Of a DNA stretch of 57,892 bases, positions 48,757-57,213 are shown piece by piece. The translations under genes were made by a program, and so were the position numbers. The DNA is from CAYXDO01 sp964463485 (GTDB lineage Bacteria > Myxococcota > Kuafuiibacteriia > Kuafuiibacteriales > Kuafuiibacteriaceae): NCBI GenBank assembly GCA_964463485.1, contig CAYXDO010000064.1, forward strand, positions 1 through 57,892. Direction: 5' to 3'. Position 1 is the first letter of the stretch. The number at the start of each line of letters is the position of its first letter. The notes below the pieces were generated by a model. It was not told where the DNA came from, did not search any database, and saw only the letters and a program-made list of their open reading frames with translations.

Positions 48757-50160
48757 TCAGGACTCTACGACCCGGCCGCGCGCCGAGTGATTGAAGGCCT
48801 CGAGGATCTCCACGAGCGCGATCGTCGCGGGCTCGAAGAGTCCGTCGACATGTACGACGCGATTGTGAGGCGTGCGACCGGAGCTCCTCGTCGGATCGGT
48901 CTTCGAAGGCCCTTCGATCAAGACGGGATAGGTGCGCCCGCGCATCGCCACGAGGTGCTGCTTGGTGATCGAATCTTGTTTGTCCTGCAACCGATGGAGC
49001 CGCGAGATCCGTTCAGGCTCGGGGACGGAAGGCGTGAGGTCGAGGGCCTTGGTGCCAGGGCGTTCGCTGTACGCGAAGGAGAAGGCGCTCGTGTACTGCA
49101 CACGGTCCAAAAGAGTGAGCGTCTCCTCGAACTCGCTCTCAGTCTCGGTCGGAAAGCCCACGATGATGTCGGTGGTCAGCGCGGCCTCGGGGACGGCGGA
49201 GCGAAAGGCGTCCACGACCTCGAGATATTGGTCGCGGCTGTAGCCTCTGCGCATCGCCGAGAGCACCCGAGTGCTCCCGGATTGTACGGGCAGGTGCATG
49301 TGCGGGCAGAGCTTGGGGATCGTTCGGAACGCTTCGATCTGATCGGGCGTGAAGTCGGCGGGGTGCGGTGAAGTGAAGCGAATCCGCTCCACACCTACGA
49401 CCTCGGAGACCCGCAGCAACAGCTCGGAGAACGGGATCTGTCCTCCGGTTCGCTTCTTGCCGTAGGAGTTGACGGTCTGACCGAGCAAGATGATCTCGCG
49501 AGCGCCCGCCGCGACGAGCGTGTGGACCTCCTCGAGGATCTCGATGTGCGAACGACTGACCTCGCGGCCTCTCGTCATGGGCACGACGCAGAACGAGCAG
49601 AACTTGTCGCAGCCCTTCATGACCGAGACGTAGGCGCTCACCTTCGTCTCGACTGCGTGAAGCGGCGGAAAGGTGAAGCCATTGCGATCGAAGAACTCGG
49701 TCTCGGCCAGCCGCGTGCCAGGCGCCTCTCGCACGCGCTCCACGAGCTCCGGGAAGCGTCCGATGTGGTCGGGCCCGAAGACGATGTCGACGTGAGGAGC
49801 TCTATCGAGGAGCTTTTGGCCCTCTTGCTGGGCGACGCACCCGGCGAGCGCGACGATCACGTCGCTTCGCCTTCTCTTGAAACGCTTCATGAGCCCCGCG
49901 GCAGACAGGAGCTTGTGCTCTGCCTTGTCGCGGACGCTGCACGAGTTGATGACGATCAGGTCGGCATCGTCGGGCACGTCGGTGGGCGCGTAGCCTTCTT
50001 GCGCCATGAGTCCCAGAAGTCGTTCGGAGTCGTGAACGTTCATCTGACAGCCGTAAGTCTCGACGTAGATACGTCGCGGGAAGGCGCCATCGGCAGGCGC
50101 GCGCGCCGTCGGCACACGCGCGGGAGTCGAGGACTCGTGGACGACGGGCAGAGGAATCAC
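48757..50160 (-). CDS. miaB: tRNA-2-methylthio-N6-dimethylallyladenosine synthase MiaB
   Basis: A 467-aa radical-SAM methylthiotransferase that adds the 2-methylthio group to i6A37 of tRNA. The UPF0004 domain has cysteines in YVETYGCQMNVHDSERL, INSCSVRDKAEHKL and ALAGCVAQQEG for one cluster. The radical-SAM CxxxCxxC is GCDKFCSFCVVPMTRGRE. HLPVQSGSTRVLSAMRRGY and IVGFPTETESEFEETL are family marks, and a C-terminal TRAM domain follows. Start is GTG 50160. MtaB is a relative, but the QMNVHDSE and SCSVRDKAE forms are MiaB-type. Confidence 0.95.
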   Translation of the reverse strand: MIPLPVVHESSTPARVPTARAPADGAFPRRIYVETYGCQMNVHDSERLLGLMAQEGYAPTDVPDDADLIVINSCSVRDKAEHKLLSAAGLMKRFKRRRSDVIVALAGCVAQQEGQKLLDRAPHVDIVFGPDHIGRFPELVERVREAPGTRLAETEFFDRNGFTFPPLHAVETKVSAYVSVMKGCDKFCSFCVVPMTRGREVSRSHIEILEEVHTLVAAGAREIILLGQTVNSYGKKRTGGQIPFSELLLRVSEVVGVERIRFTSPHPADFTPDQIEAFRTIPKLCPHMHLPVQSGSTRVLSAMRRGYSRDQYLEVVDAFRSAVPEAALTTDIIVGFPTETESEFEETLTLLDRVQYTSAFSFAYSERPGTKALDLTPSVPEPERISRLHRLQDKQDSITKQHLVAMRGRTYPVLIEGPSKTDPTRSSGRTPHNRVVHVDGLFEPATIALVEILEAFNHSARGRVVES

Positions 50161-50215
50161 GGGAGCGCGAATCTACGGGACGTCCTCGACTTCCACCAAG
50201 GCCTTTCTGACGCGT

Positions 50216-51460
50216 TCAGGGCTGTGCTCGTAGGCGTCCCAGAACTTCCGCGTGATCGGTCTGTGGATAGAAGTCATAGAGCCTCACGCGATCGAGGGCG
50301 AAGCCTCTCTTCGCGAACCAGCCCACGTCACGAGCAAAAGCCGCGAGATCACAGCTCACGAGCACCATGGCTCGCGGCCGGAGCGCCACGATGCCTCGGC
50401 GTACGGGCTCCGGGAGCCCTTCGCGAGGGGGATCGGCGACGATCAGGTCGAAGCGCTTCGGCCCCTTCTGCAGCTCTAGCACCGCGTCTTCCACGGATCG
50501 TGGATCTCGAGGGACGCCCGCGAAGGCGCGAGCGAAGAGATCTGCCGAACGAGGATCGCGCTCGACCGCGAGCACCGATCGGCCTTCGGCAACGAGCGCT
50601 CGTGTGATGTTGCCGGAGCCCGCGTAGAGCTCGAGGATCGTCTCGGGACGGAGCTCGTCGACGATCGCACTCACGTCACCGACCAACGCCGAGTTTCCCG
50701 CTCCGTGACTTTGGGTGAAAGACTCGGGCGAGACAAAATGGTCGCCCTGACCGTCCTCGGGCGCGAGCGCGCCGAAGGCCGGGTCGACGAATCGCGCCGC
50801 TCCATCGAGCGTCGCCGAGATCGAGTTTGCGCGCAGCAATTCAGTTGGAGCTCCAATCAATACGCCCTCTCTCGATTCCACGAGCTCGAGCTCGGCGGCG
50901 CGGTGGACACGCCGGAGCTCCGAGCGGACGCCTTCGAGAGCCGCCTCGAGCTTCGGAGACACGATCGGGCACGCGGTGACGTCCACGATGTCGTTCGAGC
51001 GCCGGGCGTAAAAACCGATCACCGGTCTTCCGCGCGCAGGCGCCACATGAAGGCGCGCGCGCGTTCGGCGTCCGTACGGTTCGCTCGCGAACGAAGGTGC
51101 CACCTCGACCTTCGAAAGATCGAGGCGGCCGATTCGCACGAGCGCGCTCTCGAGGGCCGCCTCCTTGGCGCGAAGTTGCGCCCCGTAGGAAACGTGCTGA
51201 AGGGAGCAGCCCCCGCATCGACCGAAGAGCGAGCACCGCGGAGTGACTCGATCTGCGCTCGCCTCTACGAGCTCGTCGGCGTGCCCCTCGAGCGTGCCCC
51301 GGCGCTCGCGATCGATTTGCACCCACAAGACCTCGTTGGGCGCCGCGTCCTCGACGAAGATCACACGGCCTTCGTCGGTTCGACCTACGAACCTTCCGCC
51401 TTCGACGAAGTCGGATCCGGTCCGAACGAGAACGCGAGCCCGCGAGTCTCGATCAGTCAC
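50216..51460 (-). CDS. SAM-dependent 5-methyluridine RNA methyltransferase (TrmA/RlmD family)
   Basis: A 414-aa enzyme with an N-terminal TRAM-like domain (VEGGRFVGRTDEGRVIFVED) and Fe-S cluster cysteines in CSLFGRCGGCSLQHVSY. The SAM site is ILELYAGSGNITRALVAEG, DLIVADPPREGLPE is motif IV, and MVLVSCDLAAFARD contains the catalytic cysteine. The target, 23S U1939 (RlmD) or others, cannot be fixed from sequence. The start overlaps the end of the PilZ gene by eight bases; miaB follows after 55 bp, so two RNA-modification genes sit together. Confidence 0.9.
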   Translation of the reverse strand: MTDRDSRARVLVRTGSDFVEGGRFVGRTDEGRVIFVEDAAPNEVLWVQIDRERRGTLEGHADELVEASADRVTPRCSLFGRCGGCSLQHVSYGAQLRAKEAALESALVRIGRLDLSKVEVAPSFASEPYGRRTRARLHVAPARGRPVIGFYARRSNDIVDVTACPIVSPKLEAALEGVRSELRRVHRAAELELVESREGVLIGAPTELLRANSISATLDGAARFVDPAFGALAPEDGQGDHFVSPESFTQSHGAGNSALVGDVSAIVDELRPETILELYAGSGNITRALVAEGRSVLAVERDPRSADLFARAFAGVPRDPRSVEDAVLELQKGPKRFDLIVADPPREGLPEPVRRGIVALRPRAMVLVSCDLAAFARDVGWFAKRGFALDRVRLYDFYPQTDHAEVLGRLRAQP

Positions 51461-51794
51461 CGCGGCCTTCGAGGCGATCGACGAAGCCGCGCAATCGATC
51501 GCGCACCTCGCCCTCGAAGTTCACGAACTCGATCCCCATTCCGGCCTCTTGCTCGTCGGCGCCGGTGTTGGTCCAACGCACTACGCCTTCGAGCCCAAAG
51601 GGAAGGTCATTCCCCGGGAGCGTGATGCGCAGCCGCACGTGCTCTCCCACCCGCAGCGGAATCGACGTCCGAACGAACACGCCGCCCTTGCTGAGATTGG
51701 CCGAATAGTCGGTGATGAAGCTCCCGACCGTTCGATAGTCGACCTTCACATCGGCCGGAACACGCTCATTGGTCCGGCGCTCGTCCTTCGCCAT
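51453..51794 (-). CDS. PilZ-domain protein
   Basis: A 113-aa single-domain protein. ATG 51794 opens KDERRTNERVPADVKVDYRT, which carries the R-x3-R c-di-GMP motif (ERRTNER/RRTNERV), and ITDYSANLSKGGVFVRTSIP contains N-x-S-x2-G. It continues with EHVRLRITLPGNDLPFGLEG and ends with FVNFEGEVRDRLRGFVDRLE. This is the myxobacterial TIGR02266-type PilZ variety. Both ligand motifs are present, so c-di-GMP binding is plausible. It is the first gene of the minus-strand run and overlaps the RNA methyltransferase gene. Confidence 0.93.
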   Translation of the reverse strand: MAKDERRTNERVPADVKVDYRTVGSFITDYSANLSKGGVFVRTSIPLRVGEHVRLRITLPGNDLPFGLEGVVRWTNTGADEQEAGMGIEFVNFEGEVRDRLRGFVDRLEGRGD

Positions 51795-51884
51795 CGTTTC
51801 GAGACTCCCCGAAGCTGGTCCGGCGCGCAAGCCCCGCCCCTCCAGGCGATGGTCCCTTCGAGCGGCCCGTGTTAGAAGCCGCGA

Positions 51885-52586
51885 ATGGACAAGGTGCGAG
51901 CCTCCGCCGCCCTCGCGGTCGCGGATATCGAAGACGGCGCAACCGTGATGTCCGGCGGCTTTGGTCTCTGCGGCAACCCAGAGAACCTCATCGCCGCCAT
52001 CCTCGCGAAGGGCGTCAAAAGTCTCACGGTGATCTCCAACAACTGCGGCACCACCGACTTCGGACTGGGTGTGCTGCTCAAGTCTCGCCAAATCAGGAAG
52101 ATGATTTCGAGCTACGTGGGAGAGAACAAAGAGTTCGAGCGACAGTTCCTCTCTGGTGAGCTCGAGGTCGAGCTGGTCCCTCAGGGCACGCTGGCCGAAC
52201 GCATTCGCGCAGGCGGCTCCGGGCTGGGCGGCTTCTACACGCCGACCGGCTACGGCACACCCGCCGCCGATGGCAAAGAAACGAGAGTCATCGACGGCGT
52301 CCCGTACGTGTTCGAAAGACCCCTCCGCGCCGATTTCGCCCTCGTTCGGGCCTGGCGCGCCGACCGCTGGGGCAATCTCGTGTTCCGCAAGACCGCCAGA
52401 AACTTCAACCCCATGATGTGTATGGCCGCCAAAATCACCATCGCCGAGGTCGAAGAGATCGTTCCCCTCGGCGCCCTCGAGCCTGACCAGGTCCACGTGC
52501 CCGGAGTGTTCGTACAACGCGTCGTACGCGGCGAGCGCTACGAAAAATGGATCGAACAGCGCACCGTACGATCGAGGCCGGAGTGA
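51885..52586 (+). CDS. scoA: 3-oxoacid CoA-transferase subunit A
   Basis: A 233-aa alpha subunit of a succinyl-CoA:3-ketoacid (acetoacetate) CoA-transferase. Signatures are VMSGGFGLCGNPENLIAAIL near the start, LTVISNNCGTTDFGLG, and GGSGLGGFYTPTGYGTPAAD. Together with subunit B it transfers CoA between succinyl-CoA and acetoacetate in ketone-body and acetoacetate use. Length is typical. Three bases separate its stop from subunit B. Confidence 0.95.
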   Translation: MDKVRASAALAVADIEDGATVMSGGFGLCGNPENLIAAILAKGVKSLTVISNNCGTTDFGLGVLLKSRQIRKMISSYVGENKEFERQFLSGELEVELVPQGTLAERIRAGGSGLGGFYTPTGYGTPAADGKETRVIDGVPYVFERPLRADFALVRAWRADRWGNLVFRKTARNFNPMMCMAAKITIAEVEEIVPLGALEPDQVHVPGVFVQRVVRGERYEKWIEQRTVRSRPE

Positions 52587-52589
52587 CCC

Positions 52590-53246
52590 ATGGCATTGTC
52601 GAGAGAACAGATCGCTCAGCGCGTAGCCCAGGAATTCAAAGACGGCATGTTCGTGAACCTCGGGATCGGCTTGCCGACCCTCGCCGCGAACTACATCCAG
52701 AAGGGAGTCGAGGTCGTCCTCCACTCCGAGAATGGGATGCTCGGCGTCGGTCCTTTTCCGTTCGACGGGGAAGAAGACCCAGACTTGATCAACGCGGGAA
52801 AACAAACCGTCACCGAGATCGCCGGCACCAGCTATTTCGACAGCGCGACATCTTTTGCCATGGTCCGAGGCGGTCACATCGACGTCACCGTGCTCGGAGC
52901 CCTGCAAGTCAGCCAGTCCGGAGATCTCGCGAACTGGATGATTCCCGGCAAGATGGTCAAAGGTATGGGCGGCGCCATGGATCTCGTGGCGGGCGCTCGC
53001 CGCGTCATCATCGCCATGGAGCACTCGGCCAAGGGCGAGCCGAAAATCCTCGAAAAATGCAGCCTGCCACTCACCGGAGTCGGCTGTGTCCACACGATCA
53101 TCACCGACCTCGCAGTGATCGACGTGACTCGAGACGGCCTCGTACTCAAAGAGCGCGCCCCCGGGGTGACCAAAGACCAAATTCAAGCGGCCACGGGCGC
53201 CAAGCTCCTCCTGTCCGGCGATGCGCCCGAGATGACCTTCCCCTGA
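52590..53246 (+). CDS. scoB: 3-oxoacid CoA-transferase subunit B
   Basis: A 218-aa beta subunit. The catalytic glutamate lies in LHSENGMLGVGPFP; FVNLGIGLPTLAANYI, VLGALQVSQSGDLANWMIPG and MDLVAGARRVIIAMEH are all conserved. Complete and of normal length. The A-B pair is a two-gene operon divergent from the PilZ gene. A lipoprotein gene follows closely but is functionally unrelated as far as can be seen. Confidence 0.96.
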   Translation: MALSREQIAQRVAQEFKDGMFVNLGIGLPTLAANYIQKGVEVVLHSENGMLGVGPFPFDGEEDPDLINAGKQTVTEIAGTSYFDSATSFAMVRGGHIDVTVLGALQVSQSGDLANWMIPGKMVKGMGGAMDLVAGARRVIIAMEHSAKGEPKILEKCSLPLTGVGCVHTIITDLAVIDVTRDGLVLKERAPGVTKDQIQAATGAKLLLSGDAPEMTFP

Positions 53247-53260
53247 GCCAACTCGACTCC

Positions 53261-54646
53261 GTGTTTCGAGCCCGAGCACCGAGCAGGTTGCCACTCCCCC
53301 GATCCCGAGCACCGAGGAGGTCGCCACTCCCCCGATCGCCTCTCCCCCGACTGTACTCATCCGTCGTGCTCGCGATCGCTCCAGCGCTGAGCTGCGCGGC
53401 CCAAACGCCGAACCCGACCCAGGAGCTCGTCGAGATCGTCAACACCACGAGCTGTCGAGAGATCCTTCGCAAAGCAGCGCGCGAGAAGGACGCGGCGCTT
53501 CGGGCGACCGAGCGACCGCCGCCCGTCGACCCAGCAGCAGTCGACGGCCTCGACCTCCCGAGATCGAGCTCCAGCACGACCTCCACCGTCGGCCGATGGG
53601 TTCGATTCAGCTCGAGCTCGACCACCCTCGATGAGTGGCCTCTCGGTCGAACGGACGAAGAGACGGCCGAGGAGCTCGCCCGACGGTTCGCCGAAACGGA
53701 GCCCGAGGAGGCTCCGATCGGAGTCGCGGCCTCGCGCGCCCAACCGGTCCGAGCGCTCGAAGGGCTGATCTCCGCGGCCACTCGCTACCACGGCGAGGCC
53801 CGGCTGAGCTTCGCGGTGCGCCGCTCCCACGAGCTCCCGGGGCTCGAAAAACTCACCTGGGAGGTGCGACGAAGTCTCGAGCTCGGGCGCATCTCCGCTC
53901 TCGGGCGGTCTTCGGAAGGCCTTGGTGAACCGCTCGAGTGGCCACCCTTGAAGGAGCTCGTCGAGCGCTGCGAGATCGACGTCGAACAACTCGAAGACGC
54001 GCTGGCGGTTCTGCACGCGGCTCATCGCCCAATGTCCGTCGAGTTCGTAGGAGCGCACATCCGGGCAGCGACCGACTCCGCGACCCGACCGACGATCGCC
54101 CTCGACTCGGGCCGCGTCCGAGTCAGCTCAATCATCGGAAGCGCCGAGATCTCGCTGGGAGCTCCCCGCGAGGTGATCTGGAGGAAGCTCAGAGACTTTC
54201 TCGCCGCATCCAACCCATCGTGGACCTGGACGTTACTCCTCGGAGATGGGTCCACGTCTGATTTGGTGACTCTGCTCGCGGCGACCGGCCCCGAAGGCAT
54301 CTTCTTCGCGCCGACGGGGCTCGAACGCCAGCCCTCCCCCACCTTGCGCGTCGAGCGATATCCGGAGCTCCCGTCGAGCGAGAGCCCCAGGCTTTGGAGA
54401 GCGACCCTGCGGGGGCTGCTCGACGAGCTCGCGACGTGCCCGAGGGTTGCGACATTTCGCCGCATCCACGCCGAGCTTTCGATCTCGGGGGACGGAAAGA
54501 TCTCCGCCCAGTCGATCGCGCTCACGAGCCCCGACTTGGCCGTGGAGACCTGCCTCAAAGCCAAGCTGACGGGCTTCCGGTTGCTCCCGTCCCAGGTCAC
54601 GGACCTGCGCCTCGACATAGCGCCCGTGGATTCGAAGTCGCAGTAG
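53261..54646 (+). CDS. Putative lipoprotein of unknown function
   Basis: The start is uncertain. GTG 53261 gives 461 aa but reads through the 33-bp duplication as an odd Pro/Arg-rich leader. The hydrophobic core SSVVLAIAPALSCAAQ with a lipobox-like L-S-C lies at about 53350-53398, and GTG 53366 would leave no basic n-region. The mature protein is Glu/Arg/Ser-rich with alpha/beta character (VRALEGLISAATRYHGEARL; WTWTLLLGDGSTSDLVTLLA), and the C-terminal part ends LRLDIAPVDSKSQ. The last 100 residues resemble the TonB/AgmX-like 'C-terminal conserved residues plus polar tail' layout only loosely. No family is claimed. Confidence 0.7.
   Translation: MFRARAPSRLPLPRSRAPRRSPLPRSPLPRLYSSVVLAIAPALSCAAQTPNPTQELVEIVNTTSCREILRKAAREKDAALRATERPPPVDPAAVDGLDLPRSSSSTTSTVGRWVRFSSSSTTLDEWPLGRTDEETAEELARRFAETEPEEAPIGVAASRAQPVRALEGLISAATRYHGEARLSFAVRRSHELPGLEKLTWEVRRSLELGRISALGRSSEGLGEPLEWPPLKELVERCEIDVEQLEDALAVLHAAHRPMSVEFVGAHIRAATDSATRPTIALDSGRVRVSSIIGSAEISLGAPREVIWRKLRDFLAASNPSWTWTLLLGDGSTSDLVTLLAATGPEGIFFAPTGLERQPSPTLRVERYPELPSSESPRLWRATLRGLLDELATCPRVATFRRIHAELSISGDGKISAQSIALTSPDLAVETCLKAKLTGFRLLPSQVTDLRLDIAPVDSKSQ
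53271..53336 (+). repeat. 33-bp direct duplication at the lipoprotein gene start
   Basis: Two copies of CCCGAGCACCGAG-S-AGGT-Y-GCCACTCCCCCGAT in tandem with a 33-bp period (53271 and 53304), differing at two or three bases. The period is a multiple of three, so the duplication keeps frame. It lies between the scoB stop and the signal-peptide region of the next gene. Confidence 0.85.
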
Positions 54647-54747
54647 GGCTGAGAAGCATCAGGTCCCCTTGCTTGAATTTTCTTTTTCCATCCGTCGGGA
54701 CCGCTCGGTCCATCTTCACGAACGCCCCGACGGGCAGGAGAACGAAA

Positions 54748-55752
54748 ATGAAGAAGACGATGCTGACTGGCTCCCTGGCTCTCTCCCTCGCAACCGGCTG
54801 TGGAAACGGCGCCGACTCGTTCCGCGATGCGCTCCCGACGAAGGACGTGGTCGAAGTCTCCTTCCCCGAAGGCGGCGCGAGCTCCCGCGGCCTGGTCGGC
54901 ACGACGTCCTCGGGCCTCGTGGGCGGTCCGGCGGATTTCTACACTCACAGTTACTACGCCTCCCGACAGGTGAACGGCTTCGCCGGACACGTGGTGCGTG
55001 CGATTCAAGACGTGGCCAGCCACACCCCAACTCAGAACGACGGACACGTCGCAGTGTGGGGCCCCTTCTCCGCCAACGGTGAGCCGGTCGAGTACAAGCT
55101 CACCGTGGCCGAAGAAGGTGACAGGTTCGACTGGGTCGCCGAGATCAAGCACAAGAGCGCCGATCAGTTCTCGGCGATGGCCGCGGGAAGCTTCGTGCCA
55201 GGGCTCCCGGAAGAGGGCATGGGTTGGTTCGCCGTCGACTTCGAAGTCATTCGCGAAGCCAACCCAGCGGAGGGTCACCGCGGACAGATCGCTTACTCCT
55301 TCGAGCGAACGAGCGAAGGGCTCGCGGTCCGGGCGTTCGCTCGAGAGGAACAGAACGGACAGAACCTCGAGGCCGGCTATGCCTACGGCCGCGGACCCGA
55401 TGGGAGCGGGTTCGTGATGTTCTCGGTCCCCGAGAATTTCAAAGAGAGCGGCGACCTGGGTATGGAAGACACGGGCGCCAAAGAGCGGATGTTGATTCAC
55501 ACGCGGTGGACCACGATCGGCGCTGGACGCGCGGACGTTCTCGTCTCCGAAGGCGATCTCGGCGGACACGCGGTAGTCGGCACCCAATGCTGGAACGATC
55601 GGTACGCGTCCACCTTCGAAGCCATGTCCTTCGACGGATCGCTCCAGGCGGCCGACGGGGACCCGAGCGGTTGCGCCGAACCCGAAGCGTCGGTGCCCGA
55701 TCCGGAGGACGTCCCCGTCGCCGACGATGTCCTGAATCCATACGGCGAGTGA
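54748..55752 (+). CDS. Lipoprotein of unknown function (334 aa)
   Basis: ATG 54748 has CAGGAG seven bases upstream. The leader KKTMLTGSLALSLATGCGNG is a lipoprotein signal with lipobox L-A-T-G-C, giving an acylated Cys at residue 18. The mature protein is beta-rich and acidic (YASRQVNGFAGHVVRAIQDV; FDWVAEIKHKSADQFSAMAA; WTTIGAGRADVLVSEGDLGG). Its C-terminus is Asp/Glu/Pro-rich. No domain is recognised. The ECF sigma gene begins 72 bp downstream on the same strand, so the two may be a functional pair. Confidence 0.88.
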   Translation: MKKTMLTGSLALSLATGCGNGADSFRDALPTKDVVEVSFPEGGASSRGLVGTTSSGLVGGPADFYTHSYYASRQVNGFAGHVVRAIQDVASHTPTQNDGHVAVWGPFSANGEPVEYKLTVAEEGDRFDWVAEIKHKSADQFSAMAAGSFVPGLPEEGMGWFAVDFEVIREANPAEGHRGQIAYSFERTSEGLAVRAFAREEQNGQNLEAGYAYGRGPDGSGFVMFSVPENFKESGDLGMEDTGAKERMLIHTRWTTIGAGRADVLVSEGDLGGHAVVGTQCWNDRYASTFEAMSFDGSLQAADGDPSGCAEPEASVPDPEDVPVADDVLNPYGE

Positions 55753-55824
55753 AGCAATCTCGGGCCCTCGATCCACAGGGCTCGATCCAAGTCGAACTTG
55801 TCGCCCATCGGGTCCGGTGCCAGG

Positions 55825-56355
55825 ATGCGCACGCCCGAGCCGACGATGGTTGAGCGAACCCCGCGAACCGAGCTCGAGCAAGCCTATCGTCTGCACGGTG
55901 GCGCCGTCTTCGCTCGATGCCGATATCTCCTCAGATCCGAAGACGCGGCCAAAGATGCAACTCAGGAAGTCTTCGTCCGGGCGGTGACTCATTGGGACTC
56001 GTTCCGAGGCGACGCCTCCCCCTCCACCTGGCTCCTCAGGATCGCCACCAACCACTGCCTGCACCTGCTCGAATCGCAGCGCGCAGGGTGGCGCGAGCGG
56101 TTCCGTCGGTTCTCGGAGCACGCTGACGAAGTCAAAGCTCACGACGCCGCCCCCTCCGACACCCGCGAGGACGTGCGAAGAGTGCTGAGCCGCTTCGACG
56201 CGGAAACTCAGGCCATCGCCATCCATTACTTCGTCGACGAAATGACTCAGGCCGAAATCGGAGCGCTGTTGGGACGATCGTTGCCGACCGTTCGAAAACG
56301 CCTCGAGAATTTCACGCGGATCGCCAAAAAAGAGCTTGGACGGGACCTAGGCTGA
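55825..56355 (+). CDS. ECF-type RNA polymerase sigma factor
   Basis: About 176 aa from ATG 55825 (169 from ATG 55846). Region 2 is LEQAYRLHGGAVFARCRYLL...DAAKDATQEVFVRAV, where the DAT/DxxQEVF box is characteristic. It is followed by STWLLRIATNHCLHLLESQR. Region 4 is AIAIHYFVDEMTQAEIGALL with the helix-turn-helix GRSLPTVRKRLENF. No anti-sigma factor gene is adjacent. The preceding gene encodes a lipoprotein and the following gene is a convergent TrmB regulator. Confidence 0.93.
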   Translation: MRTPEPTMVERTPRTELEQAYRLHGGAVFARCRYLLRSEDAAKDATQEVFVRAVTHWDSFRGDASPSTWLLRIATNHCLHLLESQRAGWRERFRRFSEHADEVKAHDAAPSDTREDVRRVLSRFDAETQAIAIHYFVDEMTQAEIGALLGRSLPTVRKRLENFTRIAKKELGRDLG

Positions 56356-56394
56356 ACTCTGCCGGACCTCCCGACGAGCTCGGCCCCGAGGAGC

Positions 56395-57213
56395 TCACCC
56401 GACCCGGACTTGCGACAGCAGCTTCTCGAGCGGCGGCACCGTCCTCGTGAGCCCCGCGACCACACTCTTGACGTCCCTCCCGGTCCTAGCAGAGTGAAGA
56501 GTGAGATCCAGGATCAGGTTGTTCATCGCCATATCCACGATCGCCGGCTCTTCGGTCATGACTGCCCGACCCCGATCGCCAGGCTCCGAATCACCCACGA
56601 TCAACGTCTTCAGGTCCGCCAGCAAGCTCACTCGATGGGACCAGTACGGTTCCAGCGCGGCGGCGTCCAACCCATAGCTGAACACGTTGCCCAGCGACTC
56701 ATCGAGAGGGTTGAACGAGAACAAGACAATCGCAACTCCCCTGTCCCGAGCCGCCCGAAGCGGACCGGTGAGCGCGTCCACCTCCCGCCGCCACATGGAG
56801 GCGTGGATCGTCGACTTCGCCCCAGAGATCAAAACCTCCGCTTGCGCCAACACGCGCTCGTAACCCGTGACGCTCCACAGCGGCGCGGCGCTGGGGCCGC
56901 TCCCGAGCTCGGAGAAGGCCGACCGGAGCTCGTCGATCCCTCGCGACACCCTCGTCCGGAGAGTGTCGAACATACGCTCCGGCGCAACAGGCGCATACCG
57001 GGCCGGCTTGTCCGTCACGAGCTGGGCCAGCCCCGACGACGAAAGCTTCCGCAAGACCTCGTAAATCGCAGATCGCGGCACGCCGGAACGGGCGGAAAGC
57101 TCGTAACCCGTCGCGGGATTCTCGCGCAGCAAGGCAATGTAGACCTTGGCCTCGGATACGTTGAATCCCAAGGCCTTCATGCCTTCGAGCGCGCGCGACT
57201 CGGCGTCCTCCAT
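56395..57213 (-). CDS. TrmB-family transcriptional regulator
   Basis: A 272-aa protein. Residues about 10-80 are a TrmB winged helix: LGFNVSEAKVYIALLRENPA, ELSARSGVPRSAIYEVLRKL and LAQLVTDKPARYAPVAPERM. A coiled segment follows (VSRGIDELRSAFSELG), then a phospholipase-D-like TrmB effector domain at 110-270 (VLISGAKSTIHASMWRREVD; GVAIVLFSFNPL). Such proteins regulate sugar or other metabolic genes in Archaea and some bacteria. No transporter operon is adjacent, so the ligand and targets are unknown. Confidence 0.9.
   Translation of the reverse strand: MEDAESRALEGMKALGFNVSEAKVYIALLRENPATGYELSARSGVPRSAIYEVLRKLSSSGLAQLVTDKPARYAPVAPERMFDTLRTRVSRGIDELRSAFSELGSGPSAAPLWSVTGYERVLAQAEVLISGAKSTIHASMWRREVDALTGPLRAARDRGVAIVLFSFNPLDESLGNVFSYGLDAAALEPYWSHRVSLLADLKTLIVGDSEPGDRGRAVMTEEPAIVDMAMNNLILDLTLHSARTGRDVKSVVAGLTRTVPPLEKLLSQVRVG

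Noticed and set aside
51795..53360. Long minus-strand open frame upstream of the PilZ gene, opposite the CoA-transferase genes
   Set aside because: It is the antisense shadow of two well-conserved CoA-transferase genes; only the last 113 codons (PilZ) are protein-like.
54022..56226. 734-codon minus-strand open frame
   Set aside because: It runs antisense to two lipoproteins and the ECF sigma gene and has no recognisable domain; high GC creates such frames.
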